Shown here: piece by piece, positions 30,010 through 38,965 of the stretch
Numbering within the stretch: position 1 is the stretch's first letter
Layout: each line of letters starts with the position of its first letter
Assembly: GCF_027594865.1 (NCBI RefSeq)
Contig: NZ_CP089391.1
Coordinates: forward strand, 744,001 to 808,000
Length of the DNA stretch: 64,000 nucleotides
Direction: 5' to 3'
Origin: Bradyrhizobium xenonodulans
GTDB lineage: Bacteria > Pseudomonadota > Alphaproteobacteria > Rhizobiales > Xanthobacteraceae
Program-made: the position numbers and the translations under genes
Notes under the pieces: generated by a model
Told to the model about the DNA's origin: nothing
What the model saw: only the letters and a program-made list of their open reading frames with translations
Database searches by the model: none

Positions 30010-33000
30010 ATGAATTCGCGCGTATCGTGGAGTGTTGACGGCATCGATCCCTCCGTCCGGGAGCGGGCCGAAGCTGCTGCGCGCAGAGCCGGCATGTCCC
30101 TCAACGATTGGCTGAACTCCACGCTCGGCGAGACTGCCCCGCCGAACTTTCGCGGACCTTACGATCAGCGCCAGGATCAACGTCCGCAACACATGCCGAG
30201 CCAGGTCCCGAGCCAGGAGAGTCGCGAAGTCGCCGACATCCACCAGCGGCTCGACGCGATCACCCAGCAGATCGAACGGATCTCGAAGCCCGCGCCGCGG
30301 CAGGACGCCTCACGACAGGACGCCTCGCGCGAGCAGGGCGTTGCCCGCCAGCTCAACGACGCCATCTCGCGCCTCGATGCGCGCCTGTCGCAAATTTCCC
30401 GTCCGCAGCCGCAGCAGCAGCAGCCTCAGGCGCCGCGGCCGGCACCGGCACCTGCGCCGTCACCCGTGGAAACGCGCCAGCGCCAGGCCGATGCGGTCGA
30501 GCGCGCGGCTACGCAGGTCTATCGCAACGCGCCTCCGCTGAGCCCCGCCTCGTTCGACGTCGCTGTCGCCGAGATCACGGCGCGGCAGAGCGAGCTCGAC
30601 GGCTTTGCACCCAGGCAGGTGCCGCCGCGCGCAGCGCCCTCGATCGCGCCCGCCGCAGCTCCCTTCGCGCCTCCGATGGCTCCGATGGCGCCCCCCGCAC
30701 CGGCCTACGCTCCGCCGCCACCGCAAGCTGGGCCGGATTTCTCCTCGCTCGAGCGTCATCTGCTCAAGATCACGAGCCAGATCGAGTCGCTCCAGCGCCC
30801 CGACAATACCGAGCAGGCGATCAACGGGTTCCGCTCCGAACTCGCCGAGATCCGCAACGCCATCACCGAGGCGATGCCGCGCCGCGCGATCGAATCGATC
30901 GAGAACGAGATCCGCTCGCTGCACCGTCGCATCGACGAGACCCGCTCGTCCGGCACCGACGGCCAGGTGCTGTCCGGCATCGAGCACGCGCTGTCCGACA
31001 TCAAGCAGGTGCTGCGCACGCTGACGCCGGCCGAGCAGCTCACCGGCTATGACGAGGCGATCCGCAATCTCGGCGCCAAGCTCGACCTGATCCTGCGCGC
31101 CAACGACGATCCCTCGACGGTGCGCCAGCTCGAAGGCGCGATCGCGGCGCTGCGCGGCATCGTCTCCAACGTCGCTTCCAACGAAGCGCTGGCGCGTCTG
31201 TCCGAAGACGTCCAGTTGCTGTCGTCCAAGGTCGACCAGATCACCCGCTCATCCGGCCCCGGCGACAGCTTTGCCGTGCTGGAGCAGCGCATCGCGGCGC
31301 TCACCGCCGCGCTGGAAACGCGCGAGCGGCCCCAGCCGTCCGAGAGCAACGAACAATTGGAAGCCGCGATCCGCGCGCTGTCGGACCGTTTCGACCGGAT
31401 GCAGGTCGGCAACGATTCCGCATCGACCTTCGCGCATCTCGAACAGCGGGTCTCGTATCTCTTGGAGCGGATCGAAACCGCCTCCGATCCACGCAACGGC
31501 AATCTCAGCCGCGTCGAGGACGGGCTGCACGACATCCTCAGGCACCTGGAACGGCAGCAGGCGACCTACTCCGCACTGGCCGAGAGCCGTAATTCCGCGC
31601 CGCCCGCCGATTCCGGCATGGTCGATCTCGTCAAGCGCGAGCTCTCCGACATCCGCTTCAGCCAGGCCGAGACCAACCGCAGCACCCAGGATTCTCTCGA
31701 AGCCGTTCACAGCGCGCTCGGCCATGTCGTCGATCGCCTCTCTATGATCGAGGGCGATCTGCGCGCGGTGCGCACCGCGCCGCCGGCCCCCGCACCGCAG
31801 CCGATGCCCATGTCGACGTCCATGTCGACGTCCATGGCGATGCCGATGGCTGCGCCCATGGAGCCCGCGCCGATGGCGCGCGAGCCGCGGCCGCAAGCAC
31901 AGCAGCCGAAATACGATCCGAAGCCCGAGCTGCCGAACCCGGCCGCCGCGCAGCATGCGCCGCAGGGCGCCTTCGTCGCCGCGCCGCGCGAATTCCACGC
32001 CGCTGCGGCACCGGCCGCGCCGCCGCCGGTGCCGACAGCGCAGCAAGCCGCACCGCCCTTGCCGCCGCGCGCGATCAGCGAGATCCTCGAGCCGCACACG
32101 GCGCCTGCGCGCGCCGCGATCGCGCCAGGATTGCCGCCGGATCATCCGCTCGAGCCGGGCACGCGTCCGAACGGCCGTGCCGCCACGCCGTCCGAGCGCA
32201 TCGCCGCGTCCGAAAGCGCGATCAGCGAAATCCCGGCCGCGCCGAAGGAGCCGGTGTCGTCGTCGAGCTTCATCGCCGCCGCCCGCCGCGCCGCACAGGC
32301 CGCCGCCGCGCAGCCGCCCGAGAAGCCCGCCCGCGGCGTCAAGGCCGCGATCGCCGCGCGCGTCAAGGACAAGGGCCAAAGCACAAGCCAGGAAGGCGGC
32401 TCGACCATCACCTCGAAGATCCGCTCGCTGCTGGTCGGCGCGAGCGTGGTCGTGATCGTGCTCGGCACCTTCAAGATGGCGATGAACCTGCTCGATGGCG
32501 GCAGCCCGCCGCCGTCACCGCAGGCCATGGAGAATTCGTCACCCGCACCGGCGCCGCAGGCGCCGCCGCCGGTCGAGACCAAGCCCGCCACGCCCGAGCA
32601 GGTCACGCCGTCGATGACCTCGCCGACGCCGATCGGCCGGCAGTCGCAAAACAACGCCGCGCCGGCGCCGACGAGCAACGCCGGCAGCGCGGCTTCGGTC
32701 GAAATCCCGCCGGCTCCCGCAGCGCCACCGCCCGCGGCGAGCAGCGACGTCACCGGTGCGCTGTCGGGGACCGGCCGCACCAAGCTCGGGATGATCCAGG
32801 TGCCGCCGAGCGAGAAACTGCCCGACGGCATCGGCGGGCCGGCGTTGCGTGGCGCCGCGATGAAGGGCGATGCGACCGCGGCCTACGAGATCGGCCTGCG
32901 CTTTGCGGAAGGCAAGGGCGTCGCTGCGAATTACGACGAAGCCGCCAAATGGTACGACCGCGCGGCCCAGGCCGGCGTGGTGCCCGCGACCTTCCGCCTC

Positions 33001-33525
33001 GGCACGCTCTACGAGAAGGGCCTTGGCGTGAAGAAGGACGCCGACATCGCCCGCCGCTACTACACGCAGGCCGCCGAGCGCGGCAACGCCAAGGCGATGC
33101 ACAATCTCGCGGTGCTCGATGCCGACGGCGGCGGACGTGGCGCCAATTACAAGAGCGCGGCGCAGTGGTTCCGGAAGGCCGCCGACCGCGGTGTCGCCGA
33201 CAGCCAGTTCAACCTCGGCATCCTCTATGCCCGCGGCATCGGCGTGGAGCAGAACCTCGCCGAGTCCTACAAATGGTTCAGCCTCGCCGCCGCGCAGGGC
33301 GATGCGGATGCGTCCGGCAAGCGCGACGACGTCGCCAAGCGTCTCGACCCGCAATCGCTCGCCGCAGCCAAGCTCGCGATCCAGACTTTCAGCGCCGAGC
33401 CGCAGCCCGACGACGCCGTCAATGTCCAGGCGCCCGCCGGCGGCTGGGACAGCGCGCCGCAGGCAAGTGCGAAGCCCGCGCCGAAGGCTGTTGCGAGCAA
33501 AAAGTCCGCCTCGGCGGCGCACTGA
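30010..33525 (+). CDS. PodJ-like polar localisation protein with SEL1 repeats
   Basis: A 1171-residue protein. The N-terminal ribbon-like segment is VDPSVRERAEAAARRAGMSLNDWLN-like (residues 8-34). Long Pro/Ala/Gln-rich and coiled-coil stretches run to about residue 790. One membrane helix lies near 808-828 (LLVGASVVVIVLGTF). A second Pro/Ala-rich linker is followed by about four SEL1/TPR-like repeats (945-1115; AAYEIGLRFAEGKGV, ATFRLGTLYEKGLGV, AMHNLAVLDADGG, SQFNLGILYARGIGV). This is the layout of Caulobacter PodJ, which organises a cell pole from the cytoplasm with SEL1 repeats in the periplasm. The ATG at 30010 was chosen because it starts the conserved N-terminal domain. Partner pili or chemotaxis genes are not in the window. 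Confidence 0.82.
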   Translation: MNSRVSWSVDGIDPSVRERAEAAARRAGMSLNDWLNSTLGETAPPNFRGPYDQRQDQRPQHMPSQVPSQESREVADIHQRLDAITQQIERISKPAPRQDASRQDASREQGVARQLNDAISRLDARLSQISRPQPQQQQPQAPRPAPAPAPSPVETRQRQADAVERAATQVYRNAPPLSPASFDVAVAEITARQSELDGFAPRQVPPRAAPSIAPAAAPFAPPMAPMAPPAPAYAPPPPQAGPDFSSLERHLLKITSQIESLQRPDNTEQAINGFRSELAEIRNAITEAMPRRAIESIENEIRSLHRRIDETRSSGTDGQVLSGIEHALSDIKQVLRTLTPAEQLTGYDEAIRNLGAKLDLILRANDDPSTVRQLEGAIAALRGIVSNVASNEALARLSEDVQLLSSKVDQITRSSGPGDSFAVLEQRIAALTAALETRERPQPSESNEQLEAAIRALSDRFDRMQVGNDSASTFAHLEQRVSYLLERIETASDPRNGNLSRVEDGLHDILRHLERQQATYSALAESRNSAPPADSGMVDLVKRELSDIRFSQAETNRSTQDSLEAVHSALGHVVDRLSMIEGDLRAVRTAPPAPAPQPMPMSTSMSTSMAMPMAAPMEPAPMAREPRPQAQQPKYDPKPELPNPAAAQHAPQGAFVAAPREFHAAAAPAAPPPVPTAQQAAPPLPPRAISEILEPHTAPARAAIAPGLPPDHPLEPGTRPNGRAATPSERIAASESAISEIPAAPKEPVSSSSFIAAARRAAQAAAAQPPEKPARGVKAAIAARVKDKGQSTSQEGGSTITSKIRSLLVGASVVVIVLGTFKMAMNLLDGGSPPPSPQAMENSSPAPAPQAPPPVETKPATPEQVTPSMTSPTPIGRQSQNNAAPAPTSNAGSAASVEIPPAPAAPPPAASSDVTGALSGTGRTKLGMIQVPPSEKLPDGIGGPALRGAAMKGDATAAYEIGLRFAEGKGVAANYDEAAKWYDRAAQAGVVPATFRLGTLYEKGLGVKKDADIARRYYTQAAERGNAKAMHNLAVLDADGGGRGANYKSAAQWFRKAADRGVADSQFNLGILYARGIGVEQNLAESYKWFSLAAAQGDADASGKRDDVAKRLDPQSLAAAKLAIQTFSAEPQPDDAVNVQAPAGGWDSAPQASAKPAPKAVASKKSASAAH

Positions 33526-33846
33526 TCACTTCAGTACGAGCGCCCTCCTCTTGTCGTCGCCCGGCTTGACCGGGCGATCCAGTATTCCAGAGGCCGGCGT
33601 TAAAGAGCTCGCTCTCACAATAACCGCTGCGGCGTACTGGATGCCCCGGTCAAGCCGGGGCATGACAGCGGAGAAGGTGGCGAGATCGCGCCGTGACGCA
33701 GCCATCCGATTCCTCTTCTCCCATTCACCACGCCAAAAATTCCTGATCCGCACGCCAGCGAATTCCGCTATTGAGGGACGCGGCAATCGTTCCGTCCTTC
33801 CCGCGAGCATTCCGCGCACACGATCCGTCTCGCCGAGCGTGGTTCA
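33526..33846 (+). other. Non-coding gap with a family A repeat
   Basis: These 321 bp hold the repeat at 33553-33666. The following 180 bp carry no recognised gene and presumably contain the promoter of the TauE/SafE gene. Confidence 0.5.
33553..33666. repeat. Intergenic palindromic repeat, family A, copy 2
   Basis: It shares with the other copies the outer GTCGTCGCCCGG...CCGGGGCATGAC ends and the inner ATCCAGTATTCCAGAGG / GCGTACTGGATGCCCC core. It follows the PodJ-like gene and is closest in sequence to copy 3. Confidence 0.85.
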
Positions 33847-34764
33847 ATGCAGCTCTATCTCCCGGTCGCCGATCTGCCGGTCAACGTCTTCCTGGTGCTC
33901 GCCATGGGCGCCGCGGTCGGCTTCGTCTCCGGCATGTTCGGGATCGGCGGCGGATTCCTGATGACGCCGCTCTTGATCTTCATCGGCATCACGCCGGCGG
34001 TTGCCGTGGCATCTGTTGCAAGCCACATCGCGGCCTCCTCCTTTTCCGGCGCGCTGTCCTATTGGCGGCGGCGTGCGATCGATCCGGCGCTGGCGAGCGT
34101 GTTGTTATGCGGCGGCGTCACCGGCACGGCGCTCGGCGTCTGGACTTTCACGCAGCTCCGCGCCCTCGGCCAGCTCGATCTGATGATCGCGCTGTCCTAC
34201 GTCGTGCTGCTCACTACGGTCGGCAGCCTGATGTTCTCCGAAGGCCTGCGTGCCCTGATGCGGACCCGGCGCGGCGCGGTGCCGCCGCGCCGCACGCATA
34301 ACTGGATCCACGGCCTGCCGCTGAAGATGCGGTTCAAGCGCTCCAAGATCTATCTCTCGGTGATCCCCGTGGTGATCGTCGGCATCGTGATCGGCTTCAT
34401 CGGCGCCATCATGGGCATCGGCGGCGGATTCATCCTGGTGCCGATCATGATCTACCTGCTGCGGGTGCCGACCTCGACGGTGATCGGCACCTCGATGGTC
34501 CTGACGCTGGTCACGATGCTGTTTGCGACCTTGCTGCACGCGGTGACCAATCACCTCGTCGACGCCGTGCTGGCGCTGATCCTGATGGTCGGCGGCGTCA
34601 CCGGTGCGCAGTTCGGCGCCCGTGCCGGCCAGAAGATCCGCGGCGAGCAGTTGCGGCTGCTGCTCGGCCTGTTGATCCTGTCGGTCGGAATCCGCTTCGC
34701 GATCGAGCTGGTGATCCGGCCCGAGGATCTCTTCACCATTCGGGAAGTGGGAGTGAGCGGATGA
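33847..34764 (+). CDS. TauE/SafE family sulfite/organosulfonate exporter
   Basis: A 305-residue membrane protein with two homologous halves, each opening with a glycine-rich loop (GFVSGMFGIGGGFLMTPLLIF near 25 and GFIGAIMGIGGGFILVPIMIYL near 185) and about eight helices in all. This is the TSUP family, which exports sulfite, sulfoacetate or related anions. It overlaps the TIGR02186 gene by 4 bp (ATGA), a pairing conserved across alphaproteobacteria. Substrate is unproven. Confidence 0.9.
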   Translation: MQLYLPVADLPVNVFLVLAMGAAVGFVSGMFGIGGGFLMTPLLIFIGITPAVAVASVASHIAASSFSGALSYWRRRAIDPALASVLLCGGVTGTALGVWTFTQLRALGQLDLMIALSYVVLLTTVGSLMFSEGLRALMRTRRGAVPPRRTHNWIHGLPLKMRFKRSKIYLSVIPVVIVGIVIGFIGAIMGIGGGFILVPIMIYLLRVPTSTVIGTSMVLTLVTMLFATLLHAVTNHLVDAVLALILMVGGVTGAQFGARAGQKIRGEQLRLLLGLLILSVGIRFAIELVIRPEDLFTIREVGVSG

Positions 34765-35531
34765 TGCGCGCGGCCCTCGCGATCCTTCTCGTGATGTGGC
34801 TCGGCTCGGCCGCGCAGGCCGAGCGGCTGATCGTGTCGGTCTCCAACCATCGCGTCACGGTGACGCCGAACTATTCCGGCGAGGAACTGGTGCTGTTCGG
34901 CTCGGTCGAGAAGGATGCGTCCACGCCCGTCGACCGCAAGGCCTACGATCTCGTGGTCACGGTGATGGGCCCGCGCGCCGACATGGTGACGCGGCGCAAG
35001 GAGCGCACCTTCGGCATCTGGATCAACACCGACTCCCGGCAGTTCCTGGATGTGCCGAGCTATCTGGCGCTGTTCGCCAACCGCTCCTTCGATGTGATCA
35101 CCTCGCCCGAGATCGCGCGGCGGCAGCAGATCGGGCTCAACAACGTGCTGCTGACCCAGCGGGTCAGCGGCGACTATGCCGACGTGGTGCCGAACGACGC
35201 CTTCCGCTCGGCCTTCATCCGCCTGCGCACCCAGCGCGGGCTCTATCGCGAGGATGGAAGCGCGGTGACGTTCCTGACCCCGACGCTGTTCCGCACCGGG
35301 ATCCCGCTGCCCGAGGAGGTGCCGATCGGGACCTATGAGGTGGAAATCAAGCTGTTCGCCGACGGCGCGTTCATCGGCAAGACCGAGACCGCGTTCGAGA
35401 TCGTCAAGGTCGGCTTCGAGCAGTTCGTCGCGACCAGCGCGCGGCAGCACGGGCTGATTTACGGCCTCGTCACGGCCGCGATGGCGCTGATGACGGGATG
35501 GATGGCGTCGATCGTGTTCAGGAAGGATTGA
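34761..35531 (+). CDS. TIGR02186 family conserved membrane-anchored protein
   Basis: A 256-residue protein with a signal peptide (cleavage expected after residue 20, AQA). A beta-rich periplasmic domain beginning RLIVSVSNHRVTVTPNYSGEELVLFGSVE follows, and a C-terminal membrane helix (about 230-250) anchors it. Translationally coupled to the TauE/SafE exporter (4-bp overlap), it probably acts as its periplasmic partner; biochemical function is unknown. Two adjacent ATG codons (34761, 34764) are possible starts. Confidence 0.88.
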   Translation: MMRAALAILLVMWLGSAAQAERLIVSVSNHRVTVTPNYSGEELVLFGSVEKDASTPVDRKAYDLVVTVMGPRADMVTRRKERTFGIWINTDSRQFLDVPSYLALFANRSFDVITSPEIARRQQIGLNNVLLTQRVSGDYADVVPNDAFRSAFIRLRTQRGLYREDGSAVTFLTPTLFRTGIPLPEEVPIGTYEVEIKLFADGAFIGKTETAFEIVKVGFEQFVATSARQHGLIYGLVTAAMALMTGWMASIVFRKD

Positions 35532-35554
35532 GGGAGGCGCCGCTCTCTCCTCTC

Positions 35555-35669
35555 GTCATCGCCCGGCCCTTGACCGGGCGATCCAGTATTCCAGAGGCCT
35601 TCGTCGAATAGCTCGCTCTCACAACGACCGCCGCGGCGTACTGGATGCCCCGCCTTCGCGGGGCATGAC
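35555..35669. repeat. Intergenic palindromic repeat, family A, copy 3
   Basis: GTCATCGCCCGG at the left and CCCCGCCTTCGCGGGGCATGAC at the right enclose the shared ATCCAGTATTCCAGAGG...GCGTACTGGAT core. The copy lies between the convergent TIGR02186 and metallo-hydrolase genes and fills nearly the whole gap. Confidence 0.85.
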
Positions 35670-35678
35670 AGTTGGGGC

Positions 35679-36452
35679 TCACGGCGCCTCCACCACCGTC
35701 GGCACGCCCGGCTCCAGCAATCGCAACCTTGTCCCGAAGCCCAGCACGTCAAAGGTCTTGCGCAGATCTTCGCTGTTCTGGCGGAAATGCGCCCAGCCTT
35801 CGGTATGCACGGGCACGATCATCGCGTCCGGAAAGGCGCGCGCGGTCTCGATGGTGTCGTTGGTGTCCATGGTGAGATGGAACGGCCCGCGCGTCTGGGC
35901 GGCGCCCGCGAACGGCATCACCACGCCGCATCTGAATCGGCGCGCGACCTCGGCGACGCCGTCAAACCAGGTGGTGTCGCCGCTGATGTAGACCGACGTC
36001 GTGTCCTTGCGGCTCGACGACACCACGAAGCCGATGACATCGCCCGACAGCGGCTCGATGCCGGCGGGGCCGTGGCGCGCCGGCGTTGCCGTGATGGTCA
36101 GCGAATTACCGTCACGATCTTTCAGATGCGCGGTCGCCCAGGGCGCGAGGCCCTCGACATGGCCGCCGAGACGTTTGGCACCGGCCTCGGTCGTCAATGC
36201 GCGCTTCGCTTTGAGCAGATAGTCGCGGCCGGAATTGTCGAGATTGTCGGAATGCTGGTCGTGGCTGAGCAGGACGGCATCGACCGGGCCGATCGCATCG
36301 GGCCTCACGGCGGGACCGATCGTCTTCTCCAGCTTCACATGCGGCAACTGATAGGCGCCGGGCGCATCGAAGGTCGGATCGGTGAGCAGGCGGAAGCCGT
36401 CGATCTCGATCAGCGCGGTCGGGCCGCCGATCAGGGTGATGGTAACAGGCAT
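35679..36452 (-). CDS. Metallo-beta-lactamase fold hydrolase
   Basis: A 257-residue UlaG-like MBL protein that starts MPVTITLIGGPTALIEIDGFRLLTDPTFD, the standard first strands of the fold. The metal motif reads HDQHSDN instead of the canonical HxHxDH, with later TATPARHGP and YISGDTTWFDG supplying His and Asp ligands. It is probably a cytoplasmic zinc- or manganese-dependent hydrolase of unknown substrate. It is 12 bp downstream of the EamA transporter on the same strand, so the two are likely cotranscribed. Confidence 0.85.
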   Translation of the reverse strand: MPVTITLIGGPTALIEIDGFRLLTDPTFDAPGAYQLPHVKLEKTIGPAVRPDAIGPVDAVLLSHDQHSDNLDNSGRDYLLKAKRALTTEAGAKRLGGHVEGLAPWATAHLKDRDGNSLTITATPARHGPAGIEPLSGDVIGFVVSSSRKDTTSVYISGDTTWFDGVAEVARRFRCGVVMPFAGAAQTRGPFHLTMDTNDTIETARAFPDAMIVPVHTEGWAHFRQNSEDLRKTFDVLGFGTRLRLLEPGVPTVVEAP

Positions 36453-36464
36453 GATGAACTCCTC

Positions 36465-37373
36465 TTACGCGACCGGCTTTGCGGGACGCGTCACCAGATA
36501 GATGCCGAGCGCAACCGGAATGATGCCGAGTAGATCGCGGGCCTCGACATGCTCGCCGAGCACGAGGAAGGCGAACAGCATGCCGAGCGGCGGCATCAGG
36601 AAATGATAGGCGCTGGCAGCGGTCGCGCCACACACTTTCAGGAGATGAAACCAGAGCCAGTAGGCGAGGATCGAGCCGCCGAGCACCAGGAATGCGAAAG
36701 CGCCGATCAGGCCCGGGGTGAAATCAATCGCGTGAACGTCCGCGAAGGTGAGCGCGATCGGCGTCAGCACGAGGCCGGCAGCGAGATTCTGCACGCCGTT
36801 GCCGATCCACAAGGACCCCTTCGGCGCCAGCAGCTTGAACAGAATGGTGCCGGCGACGATGGAGGCGAGCGAGGCCAGCGTGAACACGATGCCGTGCAGC
36901 GAGTCGGTGCCGACCGACAGGCGGTGCCAGACGATCAGGGTGACGCCGATGATGCCGAGCAACAGCCCGCTCGCCTTGCGCCAGGTCATGCCTTCGCCGA
37001 GCAGCAGTGCGGCGAGCGCGGCGGTGAACACCGGATTGGCCGAGACGATCAGGCCGCCGAGGCCGGCGGACACCGATTGCAGGCCGGTGTAGCCGAGCCC
37101 GAGATAGAGCGCGTTGTTGGCAATCCCGAGCACGGCGAAGATGGCGGCATCGCGCCACGACAAGGACCAGTCGCCGCGGACCATCGTGGCCCCGAGGATC
37201 AGAATGCCGGCGAGCGAGAAGCGCGCGGCGAGCAGGATCAGCGGCGGACAATGGGTGACGCCGATCTTGCCGGCGACGAAGGCGTAGCTCCAGAGCAGGC
37301 AGAACAGCCCGATGGCAAATGGCAGCGTGTTGAAGCGGCTGCGGGGGACGGAGATCGAGGGGGCGAGGGACAT
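36465..37373 (-). CDS. EamA family (DMT) transporter
   Basis: A 302-residue membrane protein with about ten helices in two EamA repeats (first ALPFAIGLFCLLWSYAFVAGK-like, second starting near LASIVAGTILFKLLAP). DMT transporters of this type export amino acids or other small metabolites. The start at 37373 (MSLAPS) is chosen over an in-frame ATG 19 codons upstream because the longer form would run into the LysR operator region. It is divergent from the LysR gene, which is its likely regulator. Confidence 0.88.
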   Translation of the reverse strand: MSLAPSISVPRSRFNTLPFAIGLFCLLWSYAFVAGKIGVTHCPPLILLAARFSLAGILILGATMVRGDWSLSWRDAAIFAVLGIANNALYLGLGYTGLQSVSAGLGGLIVSANPVFTAALAALLLGEGMTWRKASGLLLGIIGVTLIVWHRLSVGTDSLHGIVFTLASLASIVAGTILFKLLAPKGSLWIGNGVQNLAAGLVLTPIALTFADVHAIDFTPGLIGAFAFLVLGGSILAYWLWFHLLKVCGATAASAYHFLMPPLGMLFAFLVLGEHVEARDLLGIIPVALGIYLVTRPAKPVA

Positions 37374-37426
37374 GGCTACATTCTCGGATGATTTTCTTCT
37401 GGCCCTCGATCTAGGAAGCCGCCTTG

Positions 37427-37445
37427 TCATTTGGAAATTAAATGA
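37427..37445. promoter_or_regulatory. Candidate LysR-type operator
   Basis: TCATTT-GGAAATT-AAATGA, an inverted repeat with perfect 6-bp arms and a 7-base spacer, lies in the middle of the 110-bp divergent EamA/LysR region. AT-rich palindromes of this size are typical LysR recognition sites. Confidence 0.6.
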
Positions 37446-37483
37446 TTAACTTCTGATCAGTGGATTTTCGAATGGAGGCGGCC

Positions 37484-38347
37484 ATGCTCGATCTGGAGCT
37501 CCTGCGCAGCTTCGTCTCGGTGGTCGAGGCCGGCGGCTTCACCCGCGCCGGCGAGCGCGTTCACCGCACCCAGTCGACCGTCAGCCAGCAGATCAAGCGG
37601 CTCGAGGAGGACGTCGGCCAGGTGCTTCTGCACCGCGACGGCAAGGAGGTGCGCCCCACCGAGGCCGGCGAGCGACTGCTGTCCTATGCGCGCCGGCTGC
37701 TCACGCTCGCCGAGGAAGCGCGCGACGTGCTCAGCCAGCCGGACGGCGAAGGCGCAATCCGGCTCGGCATCCCCGAGGATTTTGCGGCTTACCGGCTGAC
37801 AAAATTGCTGGGCACTTTCTCGCGCTCGCATCCCGGCCTGCGGCTGGATGTGCGCGCCGACCAGAGCAAGAATCTCGCGCGCGACCTCGATCGCGGCGAG
37901 CTCGACCTCGCCTTGTTCAAGCGCGAGGCCGGCGCGAAAGGCGCCATCGCGGTGTGGCCGGAGCGGGTGCATTGGGTCACCAGCAAGAGCCATCCGATCG
38001 ACGTCAATGCGTCCTCGGTGCCGCTGATCGGCTTTCCGACCGGCTGCCTCTATCGCGCCGGCGCCATCCACGCGCTGGAGAGCGCGGGCCGTGCCTGGCA
38101 CATGTCCTACTCGTCATCGAGTCTCGCCGGTATCCAGGCCGCGGTCGCCGCCGGCATGGGCTTGAGCATCCTGTCGGAGATGTCGATCCAGTCCGATCAC
38201 CGCGTGCTGACGGCCAAGGACGGTTTTGCGCCGATCAACCGCACCGAAGTGGCGCTGATGGCCTCGCCGGCGGCGAGCCCCGCGACGCTGCGGCTTGCCG
38301 ACCGGCTCGCGGAGTTCTGCGACAACGTGCAGGCGAAGGCGGCGTGA
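37484..38347 (+). CDS. LysR family transcriptional regulator
   Basis: A 287-residue LTTR. The N-terminal winged helix is LDLELLRSFVSVVEAGGFTRAGERVHRTQSTVSQQ-like (residues 2-60), followed by the substrate-binding domain to the C-terminus. The ATG at 37484 follows GGAGG at ideal spacing; starts at 37460 (GTG) and 37472 are alternatives. It is divergent from the EamA exporter and probably controls it. Confidence 0.92.
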   Translation: MLDLELLRSFVSVVEAGGFTRAGERVHRTQSTVSQQIKRLEEDVGQVLLHRDGKEVRPTEAGERLLSYARRLLTLAEEARDVLSQPDGEGAIRLGIPEDFAAYRLTKLLGTFSRSHPGLRLDVRADQSKNLARDLDRGELDLALFKREAGAKGAIAVWPERVHWVTSKSHPIDVNASSVPLIGFPTGCLYRAGAIHALESAGRAWHMSYSSSSLAGIQAAVAAGMGLSILSEMSIQSDHRVLTAKDGFAPINRTEVALMASPAASPATLRLADRLAEFCDNVQAKAA

Positions 38348-38914
38348 TCACTCGGCGGCGATCACGGTGAGCTCCGGCCACAACGCCTTCCACCGCGCGG
38401 CCTTCGCTTTGTAACTCGCCGCTGAAAAATTCGCCCCCGGATTGGGCCGTGCGATCAATGCCTGGATGTCATCGAAACCGTGCGGCGCGTAGACGTCATG
38501 ACCGTCGCCTGCGCGCCTCACCCCGATTTGCGTGTTCCGGGTGAGGAAGCGGTCGATGCCGTCGGTCGAGCAGGTCAGGGGCGGATAGGGCAGGCCGTGC
38601 TTGCCGGGATACCACAGATGCACGCGCGCCTGATTGCGGGGCTCGATCTTGACGCCGAGATGCCCGAGCCGCGCATGCAGCGTGCGGATCACCGCATCCT
38701 CCGCCTCCCATGACGTGTCAGGATCGAAGTAGAACACGTCGTAATCGGCGATGCCGTGATCGAGCGCGCGGCCCGTGAGCCCGTTCCACGCCGTCTGCAC
38801 CAGGCATCCTGACACCAGCCACGCATCGGGCAGCGCGAGCGCGGCGAGCTCGTCGATGATCGCGGTGTTGACCGGATTCTTCAGCGCGAGGGCGAGAAAT
38901 TCGTCACGGTTCAT
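38348..38914 (-). CDS. Nucleotidyltransferase family protein (NTP_transf_6 / DUF925)
   Basis: A 188-residue protein. WLVSGCLVQTAWNGLTG followed by the acidic ADYDVFYFD matches the G...DxD pattern of pol-beta-like nucleotidyltransferases of the DUF925 group. The substrate is unknown. Its stop directly abuts the stop of the LysR gene (convergent), and 51 bp separate it from lepB upstream on the same strand. Confidence 0.85.
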   Translation of the reverse strand: MNRDEFLALALKNPVNTAIIDELAALALPDAWLVSGCLVQTAWNGLTGRALDHGIADYDVFYFDPDTSWEAEDAVIRTLHARLGHLGVKIEPRNQARVHLWYPGKHGLPYPPLTCSTDGIDRFLTRNTQIGVRRAGDGHDVYAPHGFDDIQALIARPNPGANFSAASYKAKAARWKALWPELTVIAAE

Positions 38915-38965
38915 CGCTGCTGCTCTCCCTCTCCCGCTTGCAGGAGAGGTAAAGACATCGAGCCG

